Part shown: in pieces, positions 1-11,596 of the stretch
Layout of the letters: every line of letters begins with the position of its first letter
Numbering within the stretch: position 1 is the first letter of the stretch
Origin: Cyclina sinensis
Lineage: Eukaryota; Mollusca; Bivalvia; Venerida; Veneridae
Direction: 5' to 3'
Length of the DNA: 64,000 nt
Assembly (NCBI GenBank): GCA_012932295.1
Contig: JAAONU010000004.1
Coordinates: 29,862,304 to 29,926,303 of the forward strand
The notes under the pieces: generated by a model
Databases searched by the model: none
Seen by the model: the letters and a program-made list of their open reading frames with translations, nothing else
What the model was told of the DNA's origin: nothing
Made by a program: the position numbers and the translations under genes

Positions 1-1030
1 CATGTTTCTATGTTGGTTTGAAAATAGATGTAAGATATTCATAAGTTATTCACTATGTGATTTGATTTTAAATTTAAAACTTGTCAAAAACTGTATTAAA
101 GTAAATTTAACCGTTCAGACAAACACAAAAATTCGTTACCAAAATATTTCGACCTCAAAAAGCGACAGCATAAAAGTTCATTAAATTAAGAAGGGATTTT
201 AAATAGATTGACTTGTTATCAGTAAAATAAGATCTTTATATTTGAACATTTAATAACATTTATGTGATTAAATACAGTCTCTGAGCAATACTGCTAAAAT
301 ATCACTTGGATGCTTGAATTCGTCACTCTCATAAATCGCTCATGAAAATAGTAACTGGTTTCTATCTACTTTCACTATAAAAGCACGTTGACTTGCTCTT
401 TGCGTTCAGATCTTCTCCGGCTGCCGGGCAGTATATTTCGCTGTATTAATTTATAAAATTAATTTTATTTAACAAAACGTTTGTTGAAATCTTGGCTCAT
501 ATAAAGTCTGTAGTGTTAAATCAAAACTGAGTTTTGTATATCTGGCTGCGACTATTGTGACTTGAATTCCTAAGGTTTTCTGATTAAACTTTGTATGCGC
601 AGGACTTCAATTCATACATTGTCTTTGATGCGAGTCACTCTGAAATTACAGGATAAACCGTAGTTCTGTTTGTGGGGTGCCTTTCACAAGCAATTGCGTT
701 TGTGGATAGGTTACAAAGCAACAGAAGAGAGCTCTTAATAAACGTTAACTGAAATCCTTGATAGATCGAGACCAGCAATATTTCTACTCGCTCCATTCAC
801 CTAAATCACATCTCATCCATCCCTACAGTTTCGAAGATAAACCTTTTTGCTTGACTTCAGTAGATATTTCTTTTAAAATCATTATTTAATCAACGGCAAA
901 GTAGTCCTAAGAAAAATTATTTGTATAGAAGTTAAGCCAGTGCATTTACAAGGATAAAAAGTATTGTGATACGGTCCATCGTATAAATGATAATATTTTA
1001 GATGCAGTTTGATACATGTGTTTACAATGA
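1..1030. other. AT-rich intergenic DNA, nothing recognised
   Basis: No reading frame with domain character, no strong splice-site pairs and no obvious repeat were seen. The short open frames here look like chance frames in AT-rich DNA. Confidence 0.5.
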
Positions 1031-1033
1031 TAC

Positions 1034-1039
1034 TAGAGA

Positions 1040-1071
<32 letters not shown>

Positions 1072-1074
1072 CAG
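1034..1074. repeat. (GA)n microsatellite
   Basis: About 40 bases of nearly pure GA dinucleotide with two interruptions (GATA, GACA). It creates Arg/Glu-rich and Ser/Leu-rich spurious frames on the two strands. Confidence 0.95.
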
Positions 1075-1289
1075 AGCCCAAGAAGCATAACTGTTTGAAT
1101 TGTTTTCGCTCGTTATTAGACCATAAGCAACAGAAAAGCCCAATATATTATACTTTAAAATACGTCTTAACATTTAACATTCGGCATGCATTTCAAGTTT
1201 TCAGTTAATGAATACATAGTTCCAATCGATATTCAAAAGGGACAAGTACCAGAGAAGTGGTAAAAATAAAGCCAGATAGAAGCCAAACT

Positions 1290-3435
1290 AACTGAAAACA
1301 AGGCAGTCTGAAGGACAGCTAAATCCCCTTCCGCAGCAGACATGAATATGTACTTCTTGACTTTTAACAAACCACGACCTTGATGTTGTGCCATGCATAT
1401 TATAAGCACATAGTCTCATGATAGTAATTTTTTCTGCAAAGTTATTTAAAATCTTCTTTAAAGTCAAAGAGTAATGGAGAACATTTAAGCTTGACCTTGG
1501 GGTAGCAACCTGGAAGTTGGGTTCTGCACATCGTGTCATAGTGGTGATCATTTGTGCAAAGTAAGTAAAAAACTTTTCGTAAGCCAAGTTAGTAGGTTAT
1601 AGAGCAGACAGTGAAATGTGGATATTTGACCTTTAACTGTGACCTTGCTCTGCACATTGTCTCATAATGGTGATCACTTGTGCCAAGCTATTTCAAAAAT
1701 GTTTCAAGCAATTGAAAAGTTATGAAGCGGACACGAAATGTAGACTTTTAACACCTGACCTTTAAGTGTGACCTTGACCTTGGGGTAGCAACCCAATTAT
1801 TGTGCTTTGCACATCGTCTTATTATGTTGATCACTTGTGCCAAGTTATTTAAAAAAAATCAGCATTTTAAAAGTTATTGAGCAGGACACGAAATGAAGAC
1901 TTTTTAACACTTGGCCTTTATGTGTGACCTTGACCTTGGGGGTAGCAATCCAATTTTTGCACTCTGCACATCGTCTCATAATGGTGATCACTTGTGCCAA
2001 GTTATTTCAAAAAATTTTCAGCGTTTTAAAAGTTATGGAGCGGACACGAAAGTGTTACGGACAGATATACGGACGGACAGACGGACATATGTTGGGTTCT
2101 GTGTCGCCGGTTGCCATTTATTGGCTTGGATGGGGTTTGGACGGGACAACAGAAGAGGATAAACTCATCACTGTAGTTAATTGTATTGTTTCGACCAATG
2201 TTCAATGTTTTTTACATAGACAATTGAAATAATGTCAATAATTCATTAGATCAATGCTACACTTATCAATACATCAATCGGCAAATAAGTACATATAGTT
2301 ATAAATAAGAACTAGTGGTACAAGTTTATAATAATTATCTGCAGATGTATGTATAAACTTCTACAGAAAAATGGAATTATTGTCAGCACTAAAAACTATG
2401 GCGTTTCAATGTTTTGCAAAATGGCGAGTGCGAATGTTTATATGCTGTGAGTGGTCAATTTAAGTCATGTGATTTATCTGTCCGAGAAAATGGTCGTGAT
2501 ACGTGTCCGTTTATGGTCAGGGGGGAGATAAAGACTACTAAACTATGGTAAAAACTACTGTCAAAATACTGCTACTCTGCATTCAAGAACTGTAGGTTTC
2601 TAATAATTGGTATTAAGATAGACATCAAAATAATAGACAATATATATGTGTAATATAGTTTTATTATTTTCAACCTATGACACATGAACATTGTGTCATA
2701 GTGGTGATCACTTGTGCAAAGTAATAAAAAACTTTTTATAAGCCAAGTTGGTTCAAAAAAATTTCAGCAGGTTTAAAAGTTATGGAGTGGAAACAAAAGT
2801 GTAACGGACGGACAGACGGACAGATGTTGGGTTCTGCACATTGTGTCATAGTGGTGATCATTTAACTTTTCGAATGCCAATTTAGTAAGTTATACAGCAG
2901 ACGTAAATGTGGATATTTGACCTTTAACTGTGACCTTGACCTTGTGGGAATCAACCCAATGATTGCGCTCTGCACATCGTCTCATAATGGTGATTACTTG
3001 TGCCAAGTTATTTCAAAAAAATTTTAGCAGTTGAAAAGTTATGGAGCGGACACTTTTAACACTTGACCTTAAGGTGTGACCTTGACCTTGGGGTAGCAAC
3101 CCAATTATTGTGCTTTGCACATTGTCTTATAATGTTGATCACTTGTGCCAAGTTATTCCAAAAAAATTTCAGCGTTTTAAAAGTTATGGAGCGGACACGA
3201 AATGTAGACTTTTTAACACTTGACCTTTAAGTGTGATTTGAACTTCGGGGTAGCAACCCAATTATTGCGCTCTGCACATCGTCTCATAATGGTGATCATT
3301 TGTGCCAAGTTTTTTTCAAAACAATTTCAGCGTTTTAAAAGTTATTGAGCGGACACGAAAGTGTTACGGACGGACAGACGGACGGACGGAGGCCATTCAT
3401 ATAATCCCCTCCCCGCTTTGCGGAAGGGGATTAAA
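1290..3435. repeat. Diverged tandem repeat array with AGGTCA-type motifs
   Basis: Units of roughly 130-160 bp recur at least eight times. A unit reads: TGACCTT..TGTGACCTTGACCTTGG, then GGTAGCAACCCAAT, CTCTGCACATCGTCTCATAA, TGGTGATCACTTGTGCCAAG, and TTATGGAGCGGACACGAAA. The array is interrupted near 2160-2690 by unrelated DNA. Two blocks end in GACGGACAGACGG-type tracts (2055-2085, 2808-2822, 3365-3391). The right edge is a hairpin around 3403-3433 with CCCCT/AGGGG arms. The open frames at 1911-2232 and 3302-3517 are reading frames through the repeat, not genes. Confidence 0.9.
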
Positions 3436-4410
3436 AAACAAAAACAATCGGGACATGCGACGCGATCAGATTGGTCACCGAAAGAACATTTATTCCAAAT
3501 TAATTGGTTCAAACTAAGCAAGCATATTTCTATGGAGAATATTTTTAAAGCTTTCGATATGGTCATGTAAGAACAATAAGCCCCGGCTCTGGCGGCCATG
3601 TTTTTAAACAATCACAACAAATTTCATAATTTATATTAAAATATAAAAATGCAAATACAGAAATTATATTAACAGTCGATGTTCTATAGACTTGTTTATT
3701 ATAGGTATGAATTGACATAGAAGGTTAAAAAGCAACATTTGTTCTACATTATTTTCAGATCAGACAATGGGTTGCTAAGTTGAAGAACGTTTAAGTTTTT
3801 CCTTATGACTGCCACAGCAACCAAAGTTCTGCACTGAACTAAATGATTTTCACAATTATGAAAGCGGGGCACGCCAGAAACCTTAAGTAAGGTTAAATTA
3901 AAAGAGGCTAAGAAGTTTCAGATAAAATGTGGTTTGAACGCAGTTGTTGACTGACAGACAGATAGACGGACAAAATACCACGGATACCGGACACTAGGCG
4001 ATCCTTATAGCTCTGTTCGGCTAAGATGAGCTAAAAAGGTAAACTGTATATTAGGCAATATCATTGCTTTAACATTTATAAAAATGATTGACTGGACATT
4101 ATTTAATTGCTTTAACGTAATATAAAGAAGATGAAATAAAGAACAGCAAAAAAAAAAAAAAACTTTTATTACATTGTAAAAATATTTGATAGTTGATTGA
4201 AATTGAACATCTTTGATTTACACCTTTTATTGTTCCTCCTACAGTCTAATAATATTTTTACTTTGTTTCGGCGATAAGTGTACGTTATTTTGTGTCCATG
4301 TCTTGTTTTGTCTGTATAATATAAGATTATAACGTCTTGCATCTGATAACAAAATTATTGTACTATATTAGAAAACAGTATGTCCTGATAATGCTGTGTC
4401 AGTACAATCG
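3436..4410. other. Intergenic, with candidate poly(A) signals for the C1q gene
   Basis: No gene seen. An A-run lies at about 4148-4162. On the minus strand, AATAAA occurs at about 4227-4232, in addition to the closer copy at 4415-4420, and could serve the C1q gene. Confidence 0.4.
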
Positions 4411-4414
4411 GTTA

Positions 4415-4420
4415 TTTATT
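4415..4420 (-). terminator. AATAAA polyadenylation signal candidate (C1q gene)
   Basis: The plus strand reads TTTATT, giving AATAAA on the minus strand about 15 bases beyond the stop codon at 4435-4437. This is close to the stop, so a more distal signal near 4227 may be used instead or as well. Confidence 0.4.
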
Positions 4421-4434
4421 TCGGCTAATCCAGT

Positions 4435-4823
4435 TTAAATCCGCAAAAAGATGTGAAGCCATCCGAACCCCCAACAATCTGTTTCGCACCTAGGGTCTTC
4501 GACCACCACTTGAGCGGTATCTCCCGCTGCCATATAGACGATCACTTGATTTCCAGATTGAGATGTCACAGCAGGAGCAACCTTTTCTACAACAGCTGAT
4601 GAAATTTTATTTCCATTCACGTGTAAGCTAACAGTAAGCGGGTTTTCTGTATTCTTGTGGGAAACATTGTAAGCAAGAAAGTAGTGTCCCGCTATACTAG
4701 CCGTAAATATGCCAGTGCCGTTGGAGTAACCACTTGTTACATTTACGTCGGCGTTGAACTTGATAGGTTGTCCAGCATCAAGACCGGAAATATCTTGGGC
4801 CAACCGGCATGAAAAAGCAACAG
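4435..4823 (-). CDS. C1q gene, coding exon 2
   Basis: 389 bases: two bases completing an Ala codon, then 128 codons and TAA. It is open throughout with C1q-type beta-strand spacing. Two Cys residues close to the end (sequence ETDCWGFGW and RCE just before) are unusual in this stretch and could form a disulphide. Confidence 0.9.
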
Positions 4824-6420
4824 CTAAAATAAATAGAATCAGTCGTATAATTATAACATTAAGTTCCTGGCCTTACACATCCTTTTTTGTCAAACTCTTG
4901 TACACTTTGCATACAACAGGATATTTGCTGAAATCATACTTCCTTTAGTATCATGTCGGTTGGTTTAACTAGTTTCTAAAAGCATTGTTAAGCCTCATAC
5001 ATTAGAATATATAACAAATAAGTGCAAGGGAGCGCTAGCGACGAAAACACTAACCTATTTAAAATTCTTATAATTATATTAGTTTTGGCATATCTTTACT
5101 ACATTTTTAGCGATGATTTCCGTAACATAAAGTGTCGTATTCTATGGAGAAAAACAAATATATTTCAGAGCATTCACAATTGTGAGAATCTGAAGGCGGT
5201 AGCCAATCTAAAATTCAAGTTTGTAATGATACAACTTTCGACATTTGTATACACCGTTTCTGGACTTACTTCCTGTAATTCAATACAAACATACTGCCTT
5301 CGTCACACCATTTATTTTCACTATTATGTCAGCTAGTGTGGTAGTCGGAACAGAGCTTACGTCACATACTTTACTTTCTAAACGACTTCACTAAATAATT
5401 TCGCCAGATATTTGAAAATGTTCAAAATACCTAATTATTCAAATCGGTCACAAATGTGAAAATTCCTCATCAAACACACAAGAAGAGGCGGAGTGATGTC
5501 ATACTGCAGGGACATACCCTTAAATTTACACGTGATATACATGCACTCCATATTTATATCTTTAAAATGAAAAAAAAGTGTGCATTTATAATAAACGCCA
5601 CCAAATCTGCCCAAAATGATACAACACGAACATTCGATATAAAGACGTATTTCTATGCTTAACGTTAACCTGTTGTACTTTGAATTTTATATATTATACT
5701 ATACGTTAACACTATGAAATGATTCATTTAATACCTATTCATATTTACATGATTTTGAAAAAAAGGAATACTCGAACTTTTAGCATATGCATCTTTAAGA
5801 AAGTTTGAGATGAAATGAGACTGGCCAAAATATCTTCTTACAACAAACTTTCGACAAAATCTTATTCACTGCACTAGAAGAAATACTGACCAGATTAATA
5901 TAGAATGATGAAAACGTGGGCAATGTTTACGAATTATCAGTTACACTTATAACTATATATGAATCAGAAGCTGTGTTGTTTTTGAATAAACAGAATGTAA
6001 TTCAGACGAAATGATTAATTACCGATTATAACGAAAATCTGACATTAAATTTGAAGACATTTCAATAGAAAATTATCAAAATTCATATTGTTTCTTCAAT
6101 ATTCTATACCTACTAACCACATTGCATTGAAAAATGCCTTGATATTGCATATATGTATTTTATTTTGTATTTAAGAAGTGAAATACTACACTTTAGTAAC
6201 GATTTCAAATGCCCTTTTTTAAAGAAGACAGGAAACGTAGAATGTTACGTTGAATTTTTCGAAGTTTGAAAACAACAACAAAAAAAACAAAACAAAAAAC
6301 AATATCTAATAATGTTTAATAATTCAACCAATCGTTTAAGCAATCTTAGAATAACAAGTAAAGAAGGATTACTATTTAAATTTGAATAAGCCGAAAAGAG
6401 AAATTACAGTACTTACCCAT
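4435..6420 (-). CDS. C1q-domain-containing protein, two coding exons
   Basis: This predicts a short C1q-domain protein of about 130 residues, a family used in molluscs as soluble recognition proteins. Coding exon 2 (4435-4823) carries almost the whole protein, with typical C1q features in order: IKFNADVN, SGYSNGTGIFTASIAGHYF, then a Gly-Trp-Leu end replacing the usual S-GFLL. Its acceptor is TTTATTTTAG at 4824. Coding exon 1 contributes only ATG+G (6417-6420) and ends in the consensus donor G/GTAAGT. The joined frame reads M-A-V-A-F-S-C-R-L-A-Q, where AF is the usual start of the domain. There is no signal peptide, collagen stalk or coiled coil in this model, unlike most secreted C1q proteins, so an alternative upstream first exon is possible. 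The domain call is secure; exon 1 is inferred from splice sites and promoter. Confidence 0.8.
4824..6416 (-). other. Intron of the C1q gene
   Basis: 1,593 bases, beginning GTAAGTAC and ending TTATTTTAG on the minus strand. No other gene was seen inside it; open frames of about 65-105 codons at 5022-5336 and 5456-5662 have no domain character. Confidence 0.65.
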
Positions 6421-6454
6421 TTTTGTCAACTGATGTAGACTGCATTCAGAAACT
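6417..6454 (-). other. C1q gene exon 1 (5'UTR plus start codon)
   Basis: A start codon in good context (AAAAATGG) at 6418-6420 abuts the donor GTAAGT. The 5' end at about 6454 is inferred from an initiator-like TCAGTTT about 33 bases downstream of the TATA box. This would give a very short leader of about 34 bases. Confidence 0.6.
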
Positions 6455-6479
6455 GATTTCAGTAGCACGCTTCACCTTT

Positions 6480-6487
6480 TATTTATA
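6480..6487 (-). promoter_or_regulatory. TATA box of the C1q gene
   Basis: The minus strand reads GCTATAAATAAAAGG, a textbook TATA element. It lies 33 bases upstream of an initiator-like TCAGTTT and about 60 bases upstream of the proposed ATG. The arrangement TATA, initiator, short leader, ATG, consensus donor supports this as the gene's 5' end. Confidence 0.65.
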
Positions 6488-9400
6488 GCATTGTTTCATG
6501 AATATCGTAGGTGTTGAAAAATTATGTCACTTGACATTTTCTTAATAACCTGTTTAACATTCAGGATGTGGTGAAGATGTAAGTGTGACAGCACATAACA
6601 ACATAATTACTTTTTCACTCAGGAATCAGGTTATCATGACATGTAGTAGATTAATCATAGCTGTTTGTCGAAATCTGACACATGCAACGACTGTGGGCTT
6701 GCATATTTAAGTCAAAGTTTTTATGATTTCTGTCATAATCTTCCCATTTTGGCTTAATTTTAATTAAATTATATGCACGGGAAGGCATATGAAGGACGGG
6801 CACGTGCAACAGACCAAAGCCTTAAGGCTATGGTGCGTGAAGTCCTTATAAACTTACTTATACGATTTCTGTCATAAAACCGGACGTTAAAAAAGAACCT
6901 TGAAATGTACAGTTCAAGAATAAATCTAGATTTTTAAAAAGCATTTTATACAGACCGTTTCGGCTATAATATCAACCAAAGTGCAGGTTATTGACATTAG
7001 CGCTTCAGTGTGGTGGCTGATTTTTGCGATTTTGAATGAGCGTGTTTCCGGGCTGATACGACAAACCTTGACTTTATCGTGTGTTCGACCTTTCACCCTT
7101 CCAGACAAAAGAACTATACATTTCGTGTCATCGTCTGTCGTGGCGAAAATGCGAAAGGTTGAAAACACAACAAACGGTAACTTTTCTGTGTTTTCCATCT
7201 TTCGCATCTTCGTCCCGCCACAGGAAATATTGTTGTCCTGTTTTCAATCCCGCCACAAGAAAGGTCGCCAATACGACAACAGTACGAACAGTTTTTCGTG
7301 TGGTAGATCAAACAGGACAAAGTGACCGTTCGTCATGTCTGCGACGTTTCGCCCTGCATACGCGTAAACACGAAGACAGGACAATTTGTCTTAGCAGGGT
7401 GAAAGGTATTCGTGTTTTAGATATTTTGCCTTTTCGCTCAGAAAACGCACTCAAACGCCATATGGCACTCATCAATCATCATATATTAGAAGCATGGGTA
7501 GTTTAGCAATAGTGGATATGTTTCCAAACGCCGAAGACAGCCAGATGAAAGGTGCATTTACGGTCTATATTGCACAACTACCACGAGTTATAAACTGTAA
7601 GCTTATTCACAAAACAAGAAAAAAGTTCAGTCAGAAGTAAAGCAAAGGTATATAGAAAAGTTGTAAATAATTCAAAAGAGACAGGTTTTCATATATCTTG
7701 AAATCCATTGTTTCTATACAATGAAATAGATACTATTTCCTTGGAATACCTATATTTCTTATTATTGCTCTAATAGGATAAGTCATTTCATTGTTACAGT
7801 AAACAAATGAAACCGCGTAAATAGAACTTGTTTCCATTCGAAGTAATACGAGTGGTTAATATATTCTGAAAATTTAATTGCTAAAAACATATCAAGTGGG
7901 CGTTGCAACGTTTGCCCAAGTTTTCAACGTATGCAAATGACTTTACATTTAGATTACAAGTAAATAAAACACGTTACCATTAAATTAAGTATTTTCTTTA
8001 TCGATTAATACTAAATGTGAGGACATGTTGACAAGTAAAATCATATAACTTCTAACATATTATTATTTCTTATTCTGAATCCTGTAACTTTTCTTTCCAA
8101 ATTCATAGTTCACATTTTGCATATGCGTGATATCGCATTTATTGTACGTTTGAAAAGAGTGAAAAAATGTATTTTCCCTTAGTGACACCTCGGATATAAT
8201 AAGCTTTGGATATTTTAGGGTTGGTTTAGATTCAAATCTCTCGTAAATTTGGGCCGACACCTTTTCTTTTGCATTGGAACTTGGTCGACCTCTGCTTGAA
8301 ATTTAGAATGAAACCACCAATTCAGTCTATCAGAGCTCAAAATATGGTACCCGAATAATGGCGGCTAGAAATAGTTCTCAGTTTTCTTGGCTGTTTTTAA
8401 CATTTTTGCCCTAATCTGTGCTTTTTCTTTTTGCCGGAATCATTTTTCTTTACTGTTTCTGATAGTGTGGTGGCAATTGTTTGCTCATATACATTCAGAA
8501 TAGAATTCACATGAGTAAATTGTTTCACCTACCACAATCTGAAAATTAGCTCATATTTTTGTTAATTTTATGGGTAAATTCACGAGCAGAAATATCTTTC
8601 TTGTTTGTAACACAACCCCCACTTTTCTTGTTATTTTTCATGAGTACAGATCGAGAAGAATATTTAAGTAAAAGCTATTTAAAAGAAGTTTTGCTCTATT
8701 TTACCACTCTGTGAACTTTATGAATCTTATGTAGAATAAAGAAGGATTTTTTTGCGGGGGAGGGGGTGTATTGCACAAAAAGGATTGAATTTAATTATAC
8801 GATTTGTAGCGTCCGAGGCGTTAAAATTTGACCAAATTTGCTGGTTTCCAACTTCTTTGAATTTATCCGGCTTACTGCCTAGTGCATTGTGTAAGAAGGT
8901 GCTTAATTTCTGACTGAAATTTGAAACTTCAGAAGAATTTTTCAGTATTTAAAGACACCTTTGGAAGTATTTGGAAATAACAGTACTATGTCTAAGAAAC
9001 TCAGAACTTTTTGAATTTTTGAAAAAAATATCTTTAGTAATAAAAAAGTACATGTAATGAAGAATTAAAGTTTGCATTTTTCGCACTTCCCGGGATTTTT
9101 TTTTTCATAAACATTATCAAAGAAATAAATTCGCATCCGAAGACCCGAGCGCGAAAATGTTTTCACTTTAATTATTCCAAACGTTTTTTTTTTTTTTTTT
9201 TTTTCGAAGGATTTTACAGAAAACGTGCCGTCAATTTTCTTGAATTCCATTTTTTTATTTCGGCGCAGCTTTATTAAAATTGATTTTGACTTACATTTGT
9301 AACGAATGAAATTATAGGATACAAAATCTTCAGCTGAAGAAGGAAGGTTGCATATGAATAGCATTTCATTGTCGGTATTGCCAGGAATGGTCTTATAAAA

Positions 9401-9930
9401 AACAAAATTGTCAAATATTTATTTACACATTTATCCTCAAACAGTTTAGATAGGCACTATTTACTGAAATAGTTATTTCATGTCACAAAATACACGCAAA
9501 CATTTCATTTATTAGTTAATAAGAAGCATATTTAGCGCTTACATGAATCTATTGCAGCACGTAGGATGCATTTGCCATTTAATAGGAATAAAGATCTAGA
9601 AACGTCTTTGATATGAAGCAGTTAACAATAATGTTGTAATGCGTCAATACAATTTTTGCATAATTAATCTTCCATACTAAATATTCAAATTATAGATTTT
9701 TTCAGCAGACAATTATTCTTATTAATCAAGAAATAAATTTCAAACCCATCACTATATGACATAAATGTGGTACATAAGGTTGCATAAATGGTACACAAGG
9801 TGCCGGTGCGCAAGGTGTTTGGTACATTAAGTGACATTTTCTTTTCAAACTAAAAAAGGACCAGATTGCGGTTAAATTTTACATCAATGAAAACTATCTT
9901 ATTATAACTAAATTAAAGACTTCTTGATAT
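6488..9930. other. Intergenic, mostly without recognised content
   Basis: AT-rich DNA with a more CG-containing island at about 6960-7500 holding an inverted repeat (listed separately). A run of about 20 T lies at 9185-9204. Short open frames (7081-7506, 8063-8260, 9065-9364) show no recognisable domain or splice context. Confidence 0.5.
7140..7221. repeat. Imperfect inverted repeat in a CG-richer island
   Basis: The left arm (about 7140-7169, starting GTGGCGAAAATGCGAAAGG) is the reverse complement, with a few gaps, of the right arm (about 7188-7221, ending CGCATCTTCGTCCCGCCAC). The surrounding 500 bases are rich in TTTCG and CGAAA words, unlike their neighbours, suggesting a repeat-derived island. 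Confidence 0.6.
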
Positions 9931-9935
9931 TATTT

Positions 9936-10790
9936 TATCCTCCGCCAAAGTCGAATGGGATATTAGAAATGCCCTTCGTCCGTCCGTGCGTCTGTGCGTC
10001 CGAAACAATTTTGTCCGGAGCATAACTCCAAAACTACTTGAGGAATTTTATTCAAACTTCATACACTGACAGAGCACATTGGTAGGTAGTGCAATGTGCA
10101 AGTGCAATAACTCTACCTTGCCCTTTTTTGGAGTTATTCCGCTTTATCAGATTTACTTGATAAGTTTTGTCAGGAGCATAACTCCAAAACTGCTATAGGG
10201 ATTTTATTCAAACTTCATACACTGACAGAGCACATTGGTAGGTAGTGCAATGTGCAAAAGCAATAACTCTACCTTGCCTATTTTTAGAGTTATTCCCCTT
10301 TATCAGATTTACTTGTTTACATTTTAAAAATCCCAGCATATACATGTATATCTAATTCTTGAACTTATTATCCTCCCGCCAAAGGCGGAGGGGATATTAA
10401 AAAAGGTCTCTGTCTGTCAGTGTGTGCGTCCGTTCCAGTTTTGTCCGGAGCATAACTCCAAAAGTACTTGAGTGATTTTCTTCAAACTTCATATACTGAA
10501 AGAGCACATTTGGAGGAGGTGCAGTGTGTAAGAATAATAACTCTACCTTGCCTACTTTTAGAATTATTCCCCTTTATCAGATTTAATTGAAAAACTTTGT
10601 CCGAAGCATAACTCCAAAAGTGCTTGAGCGATTTTCTTCAAACTTAATACACTGACATAGCACATTGGTAGGAAGTGCAGTTTGCAAGAACAATAATTCT
10701 ACCTTGCCTTTTTTGTGGGATTTTCTTCAAACATTATTACATCGAGTGTTTAAAGTACAACCTTCAGGTAGCTTCTTCCCAGCGGGGGGA
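9936..10790. repeat. Tandem repeat, unit about 150 bp, with hairpin edges
   Basis: Four units begin near 10008, 10164, 10438 and 10597 with TTTTGTC(C/A)GGAGCATAACTCC. They continue with TTCAAACTTCATACACTGA, AGAGCACATTGG, and AATAACTCTACCTTGCC. Copies are preceded by ATCCTCCGCCAAAG at 9938 and by a hairpin at about 10369-10392 (TCCTCCCGCC-AAA-GGCGGAGGGGA), then a GTCTGTCTGTC or CGTCCGTCC tract. The hairpin and tract mark two element heads. Confidence 0.85.
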
Positions 10791-11472
10791 TTAACCATGT
10801 GTAACATGGCTCTTGTTACAAATAGAACGACTGTTGGTTTCAAAGAAAAAATTTAACGATAACTGGCCCCCTTGAAGCGGTATCGGCGAGCGCAAAAGTA
10901 GGGTATGGTTACACAAATTTTGGCGAGTTTACCAGATTTCATAGAGCCGTAAGAAACGAACACAAATGCTATTTTATGAATAAGAGTGATAAAACTAATC
11001 TATATTTAGTTATTGGCAGTCTTTTGACTTTTTGCTCACTAACATGACTTTATGTATTGAGTTTATAAATACAATACAACTAGTCTTGATTTAATGTTTT
11101 TAATAAAATACTATTATCACAGTAATTCGTCATCTAATTTAAATAAGTATATAAAAAGAAAAGACAATCCATACAGTTCTAAGTATCACACATCCTATTA
11201 CATACATGTACTTAAAACACAAATTTACATTTAACTATATATAAACTTATTTCACTGGAAATCATTTATAACTTAAATATCTACTTAAGAGCAAGTCTTG
11301 TTTTAGCTGCAATATTAAAGAAGAACAGTTTTTACTTTTTCTTCATCAAAATTTTGTAAACATATTAATAACAGTCTAGTGTCTGCTTCTTTTTTGTTTA
11401 CACAAACAGGATACGAAATACAGTATCGTATAAAAAACTACATGTTATTATAATGCACACACACAAAAATGT
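10791..11472 (-). other. 3' flank and presumed 3'UTR of DLEC1
   Basis: Non-coding. An ATTAAA (plus-strand TTTAAT) near 11090 is a possible poly(A) signal about 380 bases after the stop codon; no clear AATAAA lies nearer. Weak evidence. Confidence 0.3.
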
Positions 11473-11596
11473 TTACACATTGACAACAGCTTCATGTTTT
11501 TCATCATAAGATCCTTGTCCCCTTACAAACAAACGACGTGTCCTTTCTCCAAGAATTCCGTAAAATGTAAACACTGTCTCGTACACCTCAGCATGC
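11473..11596 (-). CDS. DLEC1: DLEC1 terminal coding exon 34
   Basis: 124 bases, phase 2 to stop (TAA at 11473-11475). Encodes EVYETVFTFYGILGERTRRL and RGQGSYDEKHEAVV; human ends ELYESTMVVEGVLGEKSCTL and RGQGSYDERY followed by a few residues. The C-terminus is therefore complete. Confidence 0.95.

Noticed and set aside
7081..7506. 141-codon frame in a CG-richer island
   Set aside because: No domain character, and it overlaps an inverted repeat with frames open on both strands.
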